Virus record (IMG/VR): IMGVR_UViG_3300042924_005627
Location: 1-62,567 of that record
DNA: 62,567 nucleotides
Reading direction: 5' to 3' (one strand)
Source: a virus
This document shows, piece after piece, positions 15,690-23,947 of this stretch. Each line of letters starts with the position of its first letter. Within the stretch, counting starts at the first letter, position 1. A program made the position numbers and the translations under genes. Below the pieces are notes generated by a model. The model did not search any database. It saw nothing but the letters and a program-made list of their open reading frames with translations, and was not told the origin of the DNA.

Positions 15690-16648
15690 AAAGTCAGAAT
15701 GAATGGGATAGACTCAAAAAAGTAATCGTAGGTGTTGCAGACTATGCAAGAGTCCCTGAAGTAGATTTGAGTGTTCGCACTATTAATTATGCGGACAGAA
15801 AAGATGTTTCTGATGTTCCAGTTGGGCCATATCCCCAACAAGTTATTGATGAATCAAATGAAGACTTGGAGACTTTTGTTAAGTTTCTGTTGGAAGAAGG
15901 TGTAGAAGTTGTAAGGTCAGAAAGGAGTCCAACAGAGTATTACAATTTTTGTCCAAGAGATGTAATCTTTACTCATAAAGACCTGACTGTTGCAACTCCA
16001 ATGCCATTGGAGTGTAGAAAAGATGCATGGAAACCTTTGCTTGATCCTTTGGGTACTACTATCATTGTTCCATGCAAACACAAAGAAGAACTTTATAACG
16101 AAAATTGTGTAGGAGACAAGGATACTCTTGCACTTACAGAGGTTACTCCCGCATTTGATGCAGCAAATATCATTCGTGCAAATGATGATGTTTTGTACCT
16201 TGTGTCTAACAGTGGAAATGTTGCAGGGGCTAACATACTTCAAGAAATGCTTCGGGGTCGTGCAAAAGTTCATCTGCTTCAAGGCGTTTATAGTTATATG
16301 CACATTGATACCACGATTGCATTTCTTCGTGAAGGTTTGATGTTATTGAATCCCGAAAGAATTAAGTCTGTAGATGTTCTTCCAGAACCCTTTAGAAACT
16401 GGGATGTAATTTGGTGTCCAGAACCTGTAGATATTGGTTATTTTCCAGGTTATAATCATTCATCTGAATGGATTAATATGAATCTTTTCAGTGTAAGTCC
16501 GAATCTAGTTGCTTTGGAACAACATCAAGATCCAACTAGAAAAGAGTTAGAAAAGTATGGAATAGAATGTGCCATGCTTCCTATGAGACACGCAAGAACA
16601 TTGAGTGGTTGTTTTCATTGTGTTACATTAGATCTTGAAAGAGAATAG
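15686..16648 (+). CDS. Amidinotransferase (AGAT/StrB family)
   Basis: 320 residues. The catalytic triad of glycine/inosamine amidinotransferases is complete: D158 in FDAANIIRA, H206 in MHIDTT, C312 in SGCFHCVTL. The family moves an amidino group from arginine to an amine (glycine, lysine or an aminocyclitol), giving ornithine and a guanidino product. Placed next to an aminotransferase homologue and glycosyltransferases, a guanidino-sugar role as in streptomycin-type pathways is plausible, but glycine or another amine cannot be excluded. Length is near normal for StrB/AGAT. Confidence 0.85.
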   Translation: MKSQNEWDRLKKVIVGVADYARVPEVDLSVRTINYADRKDVSDVPVGPYPQQVIDESNEDLETFVKFLLEEGVEVVRSERSPTEYYNFCPRDVIFTHKDLTVATPMPLECRKDAWKPLLDPLGTTIIVPCKHKEELYNENCVGDKDTLALTEVTPAFDAANIIRANDDVLYLVSNSGNVAGANILQEMLRGRAKVHLLQGVYSYMHIDTTIAFLREGLMLLNPERIKSVDVLPEPFRNWDVIWCPEPVDIGYFPGYNHSSEWINMNLFSVSPNLVALEQHQDPTRKELEKYGIECAMLPMRHARTLSGCFHCVTLDLERE

Positions 16649-17505
16649 TGGACTTAGAGAATAAACTCAAAGGTTTTCCTCCCATTTACTACATCAATCT
16701 CCTTCATAGGACTGATAGAAAAAACTGGATGGAATCCCAATTTAATAATTGGGGAATAACGGATCATCATAGGATTAATGCTTCAAAGTATGACATTTCC
16801 AAATATGATGAATGGAAAGATATAATTGTAGAAAATCAAATTCTCGAATGTTTGTCTGCAATGTCAACAGCATTAAATCATATAGAAACAATTATTAATT
16901 GGTATGATAGTAATCTATCCGAAACTTGCATTATAATGGAGGATGATTTATCAATACAGAATATAAAATATTGGAATTTTGATTGGACATACTTTGAGAA
17001 TAATCTACCAGAAAACTGGGAGTGTATTCAACTCTATTTTTGTAGTACATATCACTCAAATGGTCTATTTGTACCAATGTTTTTACACAGGAGATCTGAT
17101 GCTGGATCTGCAGCTGCGTATTTGATAAATCGCACATATGCCAAAAAAGTTAAAAACTTGATGTATCGTGATGGTAAATATAGATTAACATTTGCAGATA
17201 ATTCCTTTCATAAGAGACATAGTAAAACACATATAACAGGAGACTCTAATTTATTTGATATTGGAATTACATATTCAATTCCTCTTTTCAATCTTAATGT
17301 CAATATGAATGGGGATAGTGAGCAGAATAATAATAAAATGTTTCCCATAGATATAATTTGCAGTCGATTAATAGAAGATTGGTGGAAAAATCATCATCAT
17401 AAATTTCCATTGGAAGATTTTTTTACTTATGGTAAACCAAATGATCTAAAAATGACCATGAAGGTAAAAATGGAAGACATAACAAAATTTCTAGAAAAAT
17501 GTTAA
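16648..17505 (+). CDS. GT25-like glycosyltransferase 5
   Basis: 285 residues, starting with GTG overlapping the amidinotransferase stop (TAGTG). PPIYYINLLHRTDRKNWM opens the fold, IMEDDLSIQ is the metal site, and FFTYGKPNDL closes it. It is separated from the other four copies by three enzyme genes, so the copies are not a simple uninterrupted tandem array. Confidence 0.7.
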   Translation: MDLENKLKGFPPIYYINLLHRTDRKNWMESQFNNWGITDHHRINASKYDISKYDEWKDIIVENQILECLSAMSTALNHIETIINWYDSNLSETCIIMEDDLSIQNIKYWNFDWTYFENNLPENWECIQLYFCSTYHSNGLFVPMFLHRRSDAGSAAAYLINRTYAKKVKNLMYRDGKYRLTFADNSFHKRHSKTHITGDSNLFDIGITYSIPLFNLNVNMNGDSEQNNNKMFPIDIICSRLIEDWWKNHHHKFPLEDFFTYGKPNDLKMTMKVKMEDITKFLEKC

Positions 17506-19079
17506 TACTTAGTGTTCATTTAGGACATGACTCTTCAATATGTGTCCTAAACAATGGAAATTTAGAACAATATTTCTTAGTAGAAAGATATACAAGAAAA
17601 AAACATGATGACAACCAATCAACAATATTGGTGTTATTAAATGATATTTGTAGTAAACTAACTGAACCGTTAGATGTCATTAGTATATCTAATTTTAATA
17701 CTAAAGATGCGATAATATTAGAAATTTTTGAAGAATGCAGAAAATATAATTCAAATGTAAAACTAATATTGCAACAGGAACATCATTTAAATCATGCTTC
17801 TCTCGCTTTTTATAATAGTGGGTTCGATAAGAGTCTTGTTGTTGTCGTTGACGGAGCTGGATCAACAATTAACGATAATTTGGTAGAAGTGGAAAGTGTT
17901 TTTCTTTTTGATCAGGAAAAAAACACCTTAATTTATAAGAATATCATAGAAGATTCAAATCCATTTGATCTTTTCTGGGAAGATTCTACTTTTGGGGTCG
18001 GTAAATTATATGATATTGCTGCAATTTTAATTGGAAATACCCCTGATGATTGTGGAAAGGTAATGGGACTTTCATCATATGGATCTCCAAATCAATTATT
18101 TAAAAATTTATTCTTAGAAAAGAATATCTTTAATACTCATTTTTTTAAAAACTCTTCTCAAGAGATTAAACAATTTTTGAAAACTCCGATTAGAAAAATA
18201 GATAGTGAAAACTATAAATTACATGCAGATTTTTGTTATGAAGTTCAACATCAAACGCAAAAAGTAGTTGGAGATATAATAGAAGATTCAATAATAAAAA
18301 CAGGGATTAAGAAAGTCTGTATCTCTGGTGGATATGGTATGAACATCGTTGCGAACTATTATTATTTGCAACGATTTCCTGATGTAGAATTTTATTTTGA
18401 ACCATTGTGTAATGATAATGGAATAAGTATAGGTGCTGCGATGAATTCATATTTTCAATTAACCAATAAAATTCCCAATCCTCTCCAAACAACCTCCTTT
18501 CATGGATCTACTCATGAAATTTCTTTGTATAAAGGTAAAACAACATCAATAGAAACCATTGTTAATCTACTAAATCAAAATAAATCTATTGCTGTGTATA
18601 GTGGTCTCGCAGAAGCTGGTCAAAGAGCACTTGGGAATCGTTCTATATTTTTTAATCCATTAAATTTAAATGCAAAAGATATTGTAAATAAAATCAAAAA
18701 AAGAGAGTGGTATCGTCCTTTTGCTTGTGTGGTATTGGAAGAGGATGTTAATGTTTATTTTGATATGGGGAATGTAAAATCAAGTCGGTTTATGACTACA
18801 TGTTTCCCAGTAAGACGAGAGTGTGTTAAAATAATGCCAGGAATAACCCATGTAGATAATACATGTAGAGTTCAAACTGTTTCCAAAACGGATGGTTACT
18901 TGTATAAACTTTTACAAGAATTTAAAAAATTGTCTGGACATGGTATTCTTTTGAATACTAGTTTTAATTTAGCTGGAGAACCTTTAGTAGAGACTCCAAC
19001 GGATGCATTGAATACTCTAAATAATTCGTCTTTAGATTATCTTTGGTTTGAAGAAACACAACAATTACTTAGTAGATAA
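17499..19079 (+). CDS. Carbamoyltransferase (NodU/TobZ family)
   Basis: 526 residues. The N-terminal Kae1-like domain has LGHDSS (residues 8-13) and the metal-binding HHLNHA (95-100; family form HHxxHA), then DGAG and CISGGYGMN nucleotide loops. The C-terminal YrdC-like domain has RALGNRS and REWYRPFA (family form RPFAP). The family carbamoylates hydroxyls of sugars or antibiotics using carbamoyl phosphate and ATP. It ends the island; its product would be an O-carbamoyl glycan. It is somewhat shorter than the usual 560-620 residues. Confidence 0.85.
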   Translation: MLILSVHLGHDSSICVLNNGNLEQYFLVERYTRKKHDDNQSTILVLLNDICSKLTEPLDVISISNFNTKDAIILEIFEECRKYNSNVKLILQQEHHLNHASLAFYNSGFDKSLVVVVDGAGSTINDNLVEVESVFLFDQEKNTLIYKNIIEDSNPFDLFWEDSTFGVGKLYDIAAILIGNTPDDCGKVMGLSSYGSPNQLFKNLFLEKNIFNTHFFKNSSQEIKQFLKTPIRKIDSENYKLHADFCYEVQHQTQKVVGDIIEDSIIKTGIKKVCISGGYGMNIVANYYYLQRFPDVEFYFEPLCNDNGISIGAAMNSYFQLTNKIPNPLQTTSFHGSTHEISLYKGKTTSIETIVNLLNQNKSIAVYSGLAEAGQRALGNRSIFFNPLNLNAKDIVNKIKKREWYRPFACVVLEEDVNVYFDMGNVKSSRFMTTCFPVRRECVKIMPGITHVDNTCRVQTVSKTDGYLYKLLQEFKKLSGHGILLNTSFNLAGEPLVETPTDALNTLNNSSLDYLWFEETQQLLSR

Positions 19080-19241
19080 ATGGATAACAAACAATTACAT
19101 GAATCTGGTTTAAACATTATACAAAACTCCGATGGATCTTATGCATTTGAGTGGGATCCAAAGGACGAACGTTGGTCTTGGATGAATGACTTGACAGATC
19201 TGCAAATTAAGTCTATAGTGGAAGACATAATTGCAAAATAA
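19080..19241 (+). CDS. Unknown acidic protein, 53 aa
   Basis: Starts immediately after the carbamoyltransferase stop. Acidic and Trp-containing (SYAFEWDPKDERWSWMNDL), ending in a helix. Could be a small regulator; no evidence for a role in the island. Confidence 0.55.
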   Translation: MDNKQLHESGLNIIQNSDGSYAFEWDPKDERWSWMNDLTDLQIKSIVEDIIAK

Positions 19242-19251
19242 CCAGAGTTTG

Positions 19252-20058
19252 ATGCAAATGACAAGTAAAGTATGGGAAGTGATGAATGATCTTGATATGA
19301 TTGTATCCAAGGTCTGTTCTGCTCGTGAAATTATTAATTCTGTTGCAGAGTCAATTGAAAGGAATGATTACGATAAAGCAGAAACTCTTGCAATGGCCGC
19401 ATATGAATTTCTTGGATATTATCTGGAGGAGTTTGATGTTAAGTTCAAACTTGCTTGGCAGGAAACTGTAGTCAAACAAAAAGAAGAAGATCCTTGTATG
19501 CCACCCTGGGGTCATAGTGATATGGAATGTCTTTCAAAACAAAACAAGGACACTGATAAAAAATACTGGGATATTCATACCCAAAGTGTAAAAACCATTA
19601 CGAGTTGTGATCGTGATGATCCTTCTCCAGAATGTAAAGGTGCATGGGATAGTTTTTGGGAAGATACTCCATCTACAAAAGTTGCTACAAAAGCTGATGG
19701 TTATTCTGTAGATTCAATGTCCCATTCGGAGTATTATTACGACTACTCTCGCAATGATCCAAATCGTTTGAATCCATTTGGAGGTAAAATTTACGAATCT
19801 CCTGATGGCGGAAAAACTGTTTATTCTCGTAACATTGGAGAAACTGAAAGGACTATTGTGAAAGAAGATAAAGTTATTAAGTGGCAACTTCCTGTAGAAA
19901 TGGATGGTCCAAGTGGAGAATATTTTGTTTCTTTCCCAGATGATCTATTAGAAGCAGCAGATTTTAAAGAAGGTGATCAAGTTGAATGGGTGGATAAAGG
20001 TGATGGTTCTTACTTGTTGCGTAAGGTAACACAACCACTTCGAATGGATGAGTGTTGA
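19252..20058 (+). CDS. Two-part protein with AbrB-like C-terminus
   Basis: 268 residues from ATG 19252 (19258 is also possible). The N-terminal helical domain (to about 85) is followed by a Cys/Pro/Asp-rich linker. The last 55 residues (VSFPDDLLEAADFKEGDQVEWVD) resemble the AbrB/SpoVT swapped-hairpin DNA-binding fold. It may bind DNA as a dimer; the rest is unknown. Confidence 0.6.
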   Translation: MQMTSKVWEVMNDLDMIVSKVCSAREIINSVAESIERNDYDKAETLAMAAYEFLGYYLEEFDVKFKLAWQETVVKQKEEDPCMPPWGHSDMECLSKQNKDTDKKYWDIHTQSVKTITSCDRDDPSPECKGAWDSFWEDTPSTKVATKADGYSVDSMSHSEYYYDYSRNDPNRLNPFGGKIYESPDGGKTVYSRNIGETERTIVKEDKVIKWQLPVEMDGPSGEYFVSFPDDLLEAADFKEGDQVEWVDKGDGSYLLRKVTQPLRMDEC

Positions 20059-20312
20059 TGTATACTTTATATGTGTTGCAAGGTCTTGCTCCATTTATTG
20101 GGGCAATGTGTGTAGATAATTTTATTCGCAGACAAGGAGAACTTTGTAACGCAAGAGAACATCCTAGTCATGTGTTAAAATATGATCCTCAGGATCCTGA
20201 AAACGCTTGTTATCGAGATGGTATTTTTTACCCAAGATGTAAAGACCTGGAAAATCCTGAAGTCTTAAAATATCACAATTTACTTAAAGCTGAAAATGAC
20301 AAACTACGATAA
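20058..20312 (+). CDS. Unknown protein, hydrophobic N-terminus, 84 aa
   Basis: ATG 20058 overlaps the previous stop. Residues 2-20 are hydrophobic (YTLYVLQGLAPFIGAMCV), a possible membrane anchor or signal. The remainder is polar with four Cys (CVDNF, LCNA, NACY, PRCK). Function unknown. Confidence 0.55.
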   Translation: MYTLYVLQGLAPFIGAMCVDNFIRRQGELCNAREHPSHVLKYDPQDPENACYRDGIFYPRCKDLENPEVLKYHNLLKAENDKLR

Positions 20313-20457
20313 ACTTGTTGATTCCATTTCAAATGAAATTTATCTTTTGAATGTCTCTCAAGAAAGTTGGAATGAAGAGGCTGCAAAGAAGACATCTAAA
20401 AAAATTCTAGAAATTGTTGAAGAATTCCAACAAAAACGATCAAATATTGATTTTTAA
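20296..20457 (+). CDS. Unknown helical protein, 53 aa
   Basis: Charged helical peptide overlapping the previous gene by 17 bases and ending 2 bases before the next. Lys/Glu-rich C-terminal helix. No family recognised. Confidence 0.55.
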   Translation: MTNYDKLVDSISNEIYLLNVSQESWNEEAAKKTSKKILEIVEEFQQKRSNIDF

Positions 20458-20459
20458 TT

Positions 20460-20693
20460 ATGGCACTATCCGAATCAGTAGAAACCAGTCTTAGAGAAGC
20501 AGAAGCTGCATTGCGTAATGCATTAGCTTATGCAGCACGTCAAGAGAAACCATTTGTGGGCAAACATATTGCAGAATTGATCATGGAGATTGATAATCTT
20601 ATTTCTGCTGATAAGTTGATTGATAAACTAGAAGAAAGGATGAATGGTGATGAAGACAACAAAAGAGGTCGTTGGGGCCCTTTTGGATCTTGA
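20460..20693 (+). CDS. Unknown Ala-rich helical protein, 77 aa
   Basis: Two amphipathic helices (SLREAEAALRNALAYAAR; LIMEIDNLISADKLIDKLEE) and a basic Gly/Arg/Trp tail. Probably a small helical bundle or adaptor. Function unknown. Confidence 0.6.
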   Translation: MALSESVETSLREAEAALRNALAYAARQEKPFVGKHIAELIMEIDNLISADKLIDKLEERMNGDEDNKRGRWGPFGS

Positions 20694-20721
20694 CTAGATA
20701 CTGATAGCTCATAAAAAAGTT

Positions 20722-21198
20722 ATGCATGAGTTGCCAATAGAACCATATAAAACAATATTGGTTTTAAATTCTAGTTATGAACCAATCAATTTTACAAACT
20801 GGAAAAGAGCAATTGTTCTTCTCCTAAAAGAAAAAGCCCAAGTTCTCTCAAGTAGAGTCATTCGACTTTTAGATTATGTAAAATTACCTTTGTCGAAAAT
20901 TATGAATATTTCTCCATCTCGTTCTATGATTTATCGGAGAGATAATCACACTTGTCAATATTGTGGTGCTAAATCTAAACTTACAATAGATCATGTTATC
21001 CCCCGTTCTAAGGGTGGTGAAGATTCATGGGAAAATCTAGTGGTAGCTTGTTCTTCCTGCAATACCAAAAAAGGTAGTATGTTTCTAGAACATACTGGTA
21101 TGAAGTTAATTCGTAAACCCAGAGCACCTGTTAATAAAATGATTTTTGATTTGGAAAGAACTAATGTAGAAGAATGGAGACAGTATCATTATGAGTGA
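20722..21198 (+). CDS. HNH endonuclease
   Basis: 158 residues. The C-terminal half holds the complete HNH-zinc module: CQYC (about 74-77), DHVIPRSKGG with the catalytic His, N in ENLV, and CSSCN. The N-terminal 65 residues (VLNSSYEPINFTNWKRAI) are the typical lead of cyanobacterial and cyanophage HNH proteins and may bind DNA. It is free-standing, not in an intron; it could be a homing enzyme or a DNA-processing enzyme. Confidence 0.85.
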   Translation: MHELPIEPYKTILVLNSSYEPINFTNWKRAIVLLLKEKAQVLSSRVIRLLDYVKLPLSKIMNISPSRSMIYRRDNHTCQYCGAKSKLTIDHVIPRSKGGEDSWENLVVACSSCNTKKGSMFLEHTGMKLIRKPRAPVNKMIFDLERTNVEEWRQYHYE

Positions 21199-21556
21199 AA
21201 AACAACCTAACGAATTTGGTAAAGCACTACAAGAGTGGTGGGATTCTGATGCTTGCAAAGAACTTCAGAAGAAAAATGAAGAAGCAAAACAACGTGCAGT
21301 AGGAAAGTATTTTATGCTTTCTGAAGAAGACAAACTTGATATGGTTGAGGCAATCTGTACTATTATGTGTAATGCCGAAAAGGAAGGAACCAGTCATCGT
21401 GGTCTGATGGATAAACTAGGCATTTATCCTACTGGTTTCTGGATTGATAATCTGATGGACGTTCATAATGCTCTGTGGTCTTATTATCACGATGAAAAGA
21501 GAGAAAAAGAACTCCAAGATGATCTTGATGCATTTGAAAATTTCATTAAAGAATAA
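21191..21556 (+). CDS. Unknown acidic helical protein, 121 aa
   Basis: Overlaps the HNH gene by 8 bases. Glu/Lys-rich helices throughout; the central ICTIMCNAEKEGTSHRGLMDKLG block is likely the folded core. No known motif. Confidence 0.6.
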   Translation: MSEKQPNEFGKALQEWWDSDACKELQKKNEEAKQRAVGKYFMLSEEDKLDMVEAICTIMCNAEKEGTSHRGLMDKLGIYPTGFWIDNLMDVHNALWSYYHDEKREKELQDDLDAFENFIKE

Positions 21557-21621
21557 TTGTTACAGGCATGTAACGCAATCCCGAAGAAATTATTAAGTAC
21601 CCTAGATAGTAGTAGATGATG

Positions 21622-21630
21622 TGTTAGAAT
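21622..21630 (+). promoter_or_regulatory. Possible extended -10 promoter
   Basis: TGTTAGAAT fits an extended -10, 26 bases before the gene at 21656. It sits in the arm of a small inverted repeat (GTGTT ... AACAC, 21621-21638). A second inverted repeat, GTTAC/GTAAC, lies at 21558-21573. The 99-base gap holds nothing else evident. Confidence 0.35.
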
Positions 21631-21655
21631 TTGAACACAATCAATGGGAGAACTA

Positions 21656-21865
21656 ATGACCTATTCGCAATCCAGTGTTAAACCTCTTACAGATGAAGAA
21701 TGGAAAGAACTTGTTGCTTTAAAAGAAGCTATCAACGAAAATCCTGCTTCCGTTCATCCAGAAAAAATGGAGTTATTCACTGAGTTGCTTGTTCGTTCTT
21801 GGGATGCAAAATGTGATCCCCCTGACACAAGTGCATGGCGAAATGGTCATCCAATGAGTGAGTAG
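21656..21865 (+). CDS. Unknown acidic protein, 69 aa
   Basis: ATG 21656 is chosen over ATG 21644 because GGGAG lies 6 bases upstream of it. Two helices (EEWKELVALKEAI; EKMELFTELLVRSW) and a polar tail. No family recognised. Confidence 0.6.
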   Translation: MTYSQSSVKPLTDEEWKELVALKEAINENPASVHPEKMELFTELLVRSWDAKCDPPDTSAWRNGHPMSE

Positions 21866-21871
21866 TATAAA

Positions 21872-21900
21872 TTGACATACTACAATTTTTGGTGTATTAT
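21872..21900 (+). promoter_or_regulatory. Sigma70-type promoter
   Basis: TTGACA at 21872-21877, 17-base spacer, TATTAT at 21895-21900. It starts 7 bases after the previous stop and lies 46 bases upstream of the glutaredoxin gene. A TATAAATC at 21905 is one base off the late box, so the gene may also be read late. Confidence 0.65.
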
Positions 21901-21946
21901 TTACTATAAATCACAACTCTAAATATTACAAAATATCACAAATGAA

Positions 21947-22183
21947 ATGAAGTTCACTGTTTATTCAAAACAAGATTGTCCGTATTGTTATAAAGTAAAA
22001 AAAGTCCTTGAACTTTGTGGAAAGGACTATGTTGTTTATACTCTTGATGAACATTTTAATAAAAAAGAATTTTATTCTGAATTTGGCGAAGGGTCTACAT
22101 TTCCACAAGTTGTGATGGATGATAAACATATTGGTGGATGTACTGATACTATTGATTATCTAAAAGCTCTTTCATTGATTTAA
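21947..22183 (+). CDS. grx: Glutaredoxin
   Basis: 78 residues, a full-length small glutaredoxin. The dithiol active site CPYC is at C11-C14, TFPQVV carries the cis-Pro, and GG (GGCTD) closes the glutathione site. It reduces disulphides with glutathione; in phage infection it can supply electrons to ribonucleotide reductase. Driven by the promoter at 21872. Confidence 0.85.
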   Translation: MKFTVYSKQDCPYCYKVKKVLELCGKDYVVYTLDEHFNKKEFYSEFGEGSTFPQVVMDDKHIGGCTDTIDYLKALSLI

Positions 22184-22185
22184 TT

Positions 22186-22362
22186 ATGAGTGAGCCTAAA
22201 GAGCTTCACATAAATAGAGGTGTGGAATTATTGTTAAGAAAAAGGAGGAGAGAACCTGAAGCACCAAAAACGTTCCAATTTAGTTTTGGTAAAATGGTCT
22301 CTCTCTTCAAAAGAGAGATTCACCTTTATCTAAACTTTTCATTAGATATCAGAAAAAAGTAA
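22186..22362 (+). CDS. Unknown basic protein, 58 aa
   Basis: Very basic peptide (LLLRKRRREPE at about 16-26) starting 2 bases after glutaredoxin. The 22299-22317 inverted repeat CTCTCTTC/AAGAGAG lies inside it. Possibly binds nucleic acid by charge. No family recognised. Confidence 0.5.
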   Translation: MSEPKELHINRGVELLLRKRRREPEAPKTFQFSFGKMVSLFKREIHLYLNFSLDIRKK

Positions 22363-22380
22363 TCTCTCGGAGGTAGGGCC

Positions 22381-22608
22381 ATGACAGCACCTTTAATTAC
22401 CATCTTTTGTTTAATATCATTCATGTTCTTGATAGTTGGTGGTGTAGTTGGTTGGTTATGGAAAGAACATGTAGTTTTCTCCACTCCTCAACAAGTATTC
22501 GCTCATCCAGAAATGTTTGACACTAATGGGAATATTATTCCTGACGAAATAATTGCAGTACGATTTGAAAATAGCTATGACGACTACGAAGAAGACGACG
22601 ACCAGTAG
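22381..22608 (+). CDS. Membrane protein with acidic tail, 75 aa
   Basis: Strong ribosome-binding site CGGAGGT 9 bases upstream. N-terminal transmembrane helix (about 5-27), then a polar region and a run of Asp/Glu/Tyr at the C-terminus. Topology suggests the acidic tail is cytoplasmic or periplasmic; I cannot tell which. Its last 32 bases overlap the next gene. Confidence 0.6.
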   Translation: MTAPLITIFCLISFMFLIVGGVVGWLWKEHVVFSTPQQVFAHPEMFDTNGNIIPDEIIAVRFENSYDDYEEDDDQ

Positions 22609-23143
22609 TAGAAAACCCACATCAACAACTACTACTAAAAAACCAGTAGCAAAAAAGACAACAACCCCTAAGGTTGAAAAAGCCGTAGAGAAGATTGAAC
22701 TGACTCCAACTTCTTATGTTCATGAAATCTTTGCGGCTATTGTTGCAGAAAGAACTAAGGATAAGAAGATTAATATTCTTCAACAATATAATGAGAATTT
22801 TCTTAAGTCCCTGTTGATTTGGAACTTTGATTCAAGTATTCAATCAGTTCTTCCCGAAGGTGATGTTCCAATTCAACCTAAGGAAGATGCAGATCGAGTT
22901 GCTCCATCTTCCAGTATTCGTAAAGAATGGAGTAAGTTCTATAATTTCGTGAAGGGTGGTAATGATGCAATGAACAGGCTTCGAAAAGAAACGATGTTCA
23001 TTAACTTATTGGAATCTTTCCATCCTGGAGAAGCGGAAGTATTATGTCTTGTAAAGGACAAAAAATTGCAAACTAAATATAATATCACCAAAGAACTTGT
23101 TTCTGAGGCGTATCCTGACATCCAATGGGGGAATCGTTCTTGA
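22577..23143 (+). CDS. DUF6433-like T4-superfamily protein
   Basis: 188 residues. A Lys/Thr-rich disordered head (1-38) precedes a helical domain with IFAAIVAERTKDKKINILQ, LLIWNFDSSIQSVLPEG and later ETMFINLLESFHPGEAEVL. This pattern recurs in T4-like cyanophage and myophage genomes as a conserved protein of unknown function. Start taken at ATG 22577 because upstream residues only shadow the overlapping gene. Confidence 0.65.
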   Translation: MTTTKKTTTSSRKPTSTTTTKKPVAKKTTTPKVEKAVEKIELTPTSYVHEIFAAIVAERTKDKKINILQQYNENFLKSLLIWNFDSSIQSVLPEGDVPIQPKEDADRVAPSSSIRKEWSKFYNFVKGGNDAMNRLRKETMFINLLESFHPGEAEVLCLVKDKKLQTKYNITKELVSEAYPDIQWGNRS

Positions 23144-23144
23144 T

Positions 23145-23408
23145 ATGTCTGTGAACATTATTCATGCAGATTGTGATCCATCTGCTGCCAAAAATCGTGA
23201 TCTACCACGAAATTCTTATTTGGTATCATATGGAATAGATGATGAAACACAATATGATGTGGTCCAAGCCGGATCACAATATGATATTTTTAATTATTAT
23301 TGGGACAAATACAGAGATGTGAGAGGTATTAAATGGACAGAGGGAACAGTGAATCCGAAAACTTGGGGATATCAAGCATCGGATGTGAAGAAAAAGAGGC
23401 CAAAGTAA
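23145..23408 (+). CDS. Unknown protein, 87 aa
   Basis: ATG 23145 follows the previous stop by one base. Asp/Tyr-rich and beta-predicted middle (NSYLVSYGIDDETQYDVV) with a basic tail (DVKKKRPK). Function unknown. Confidence 0.6.
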   Translation: MSVNIIHADCDPSAAKNRDLPRNSYLVSYGIDDETQYDVVQAGSQYDIFNYYWDKYRDVRGIKWTEGTVNPKTWGYQASDVKKKRPK

Positions 23409-23419
23409 TTTCTGGTGAT

Positions 23420-23581
23420 ATGAACGTTGAGATGAATCTTGACGCAATCAAAGAAGTGAGAAAACAATATAAAAAAATTAAAAGATACATGAGATCTTCT
23501 ATTTACACAGTAGCCATGATGGACGGAAGAGAACAAATCGTTAGTCGTTTACTTAAGGATCAGGAGGACAATCCTGGATAA
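23420..23581 (+). CDS. Unknown basic helical protein, 53 aa
   Basis: Lys/Arg-rich helix (IKEVRKQYKKIKRYMR) in the first half. Start at ATG 23420 or 23432 is undecided. It ends directly before speD, with AGGAGG in its 3' end (23561-23566) serving as speD ribosome-binding site. Confidence 0.55.
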   Translation: MNVEMNLDAIKEVRKQYKKIKRYMRSSIYTVAMMDGREQIVSRLLKDQEDNPG

Positions 23582-23908
23582 ATGGGAAAACATTATCTCC
23601 TAAATCTCTTTGGATGCTCATTCGTTTTACTAAACGATGAGCATTATCTTATGGGACTCTTAGAACAAGCCGCAGCTGCAAGTGGTGCAACTGTATGTCA
23701 AACTATCTTTAAAAAGTTTGATCCACAAGGAGTTACCGTCTTGTGTTTGTTATCTGAAAGTCACATAAGTATTCACACATGGCCAGAAGATGGTAAAGCT
23801 GCTTGTGATGTTTATACTTGTGGGGATTGCGATCCAAAAATTGGTTGTGATATGATTATAGAACAACTATATGCAACAAATCATACTCTAAGTTATATTG
23901 AGAGATGA
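23582..23908 (+). CDS. speD: S-adenosylmethionine decarboxylase proenzyme
   Basis: 108 residues, the short bacterial SpeD/SpeH class. The processing site is in LSESHISIHTWPE: cleavage before S60 would create the pyruvoyl group; H65 and C80 (VYTCGDC) match the conserved processing and proton-donor residues. It makes decarboxylated SAM for spermidine synthesis. speD is a recurrent auxiliary gene of marine cyanomyoviruses, where polyamines may help genome packaging or photosystem stability. Confidence 0.9.
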   Translation: MGKHYLLNLFGCSFVLLNDEHYLMGLLEQAAAASGATVCQTIFKKFDPQGVTVLCLLSESHISIHTWPEDGKAACDVYTCGDCDPKIGCDMIIEQLYATNHTLSYIER

Positions 23909-23914
23909 TATAAT
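23906..23914 (+). promoter_or_regulatory. Extended -10 promoter TGATATAAT
   Basis: TG-A-TATAAT overlaps the speD stop and lies 34 bases upstream of the gene at 23948. It is a perfect extended -10; no clear -35 is seen. Confidence 0.45.
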
Positions 23915-23947
23915 TGCACTCTAAATAATCTTATATGGAGAATAATC

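Noticed and set aside
22299-22317. Inverted repeat TCTCTCTT/AAGAGAGA as a terminator
   Set aside because: No T run follows and it lies inside a small gene.
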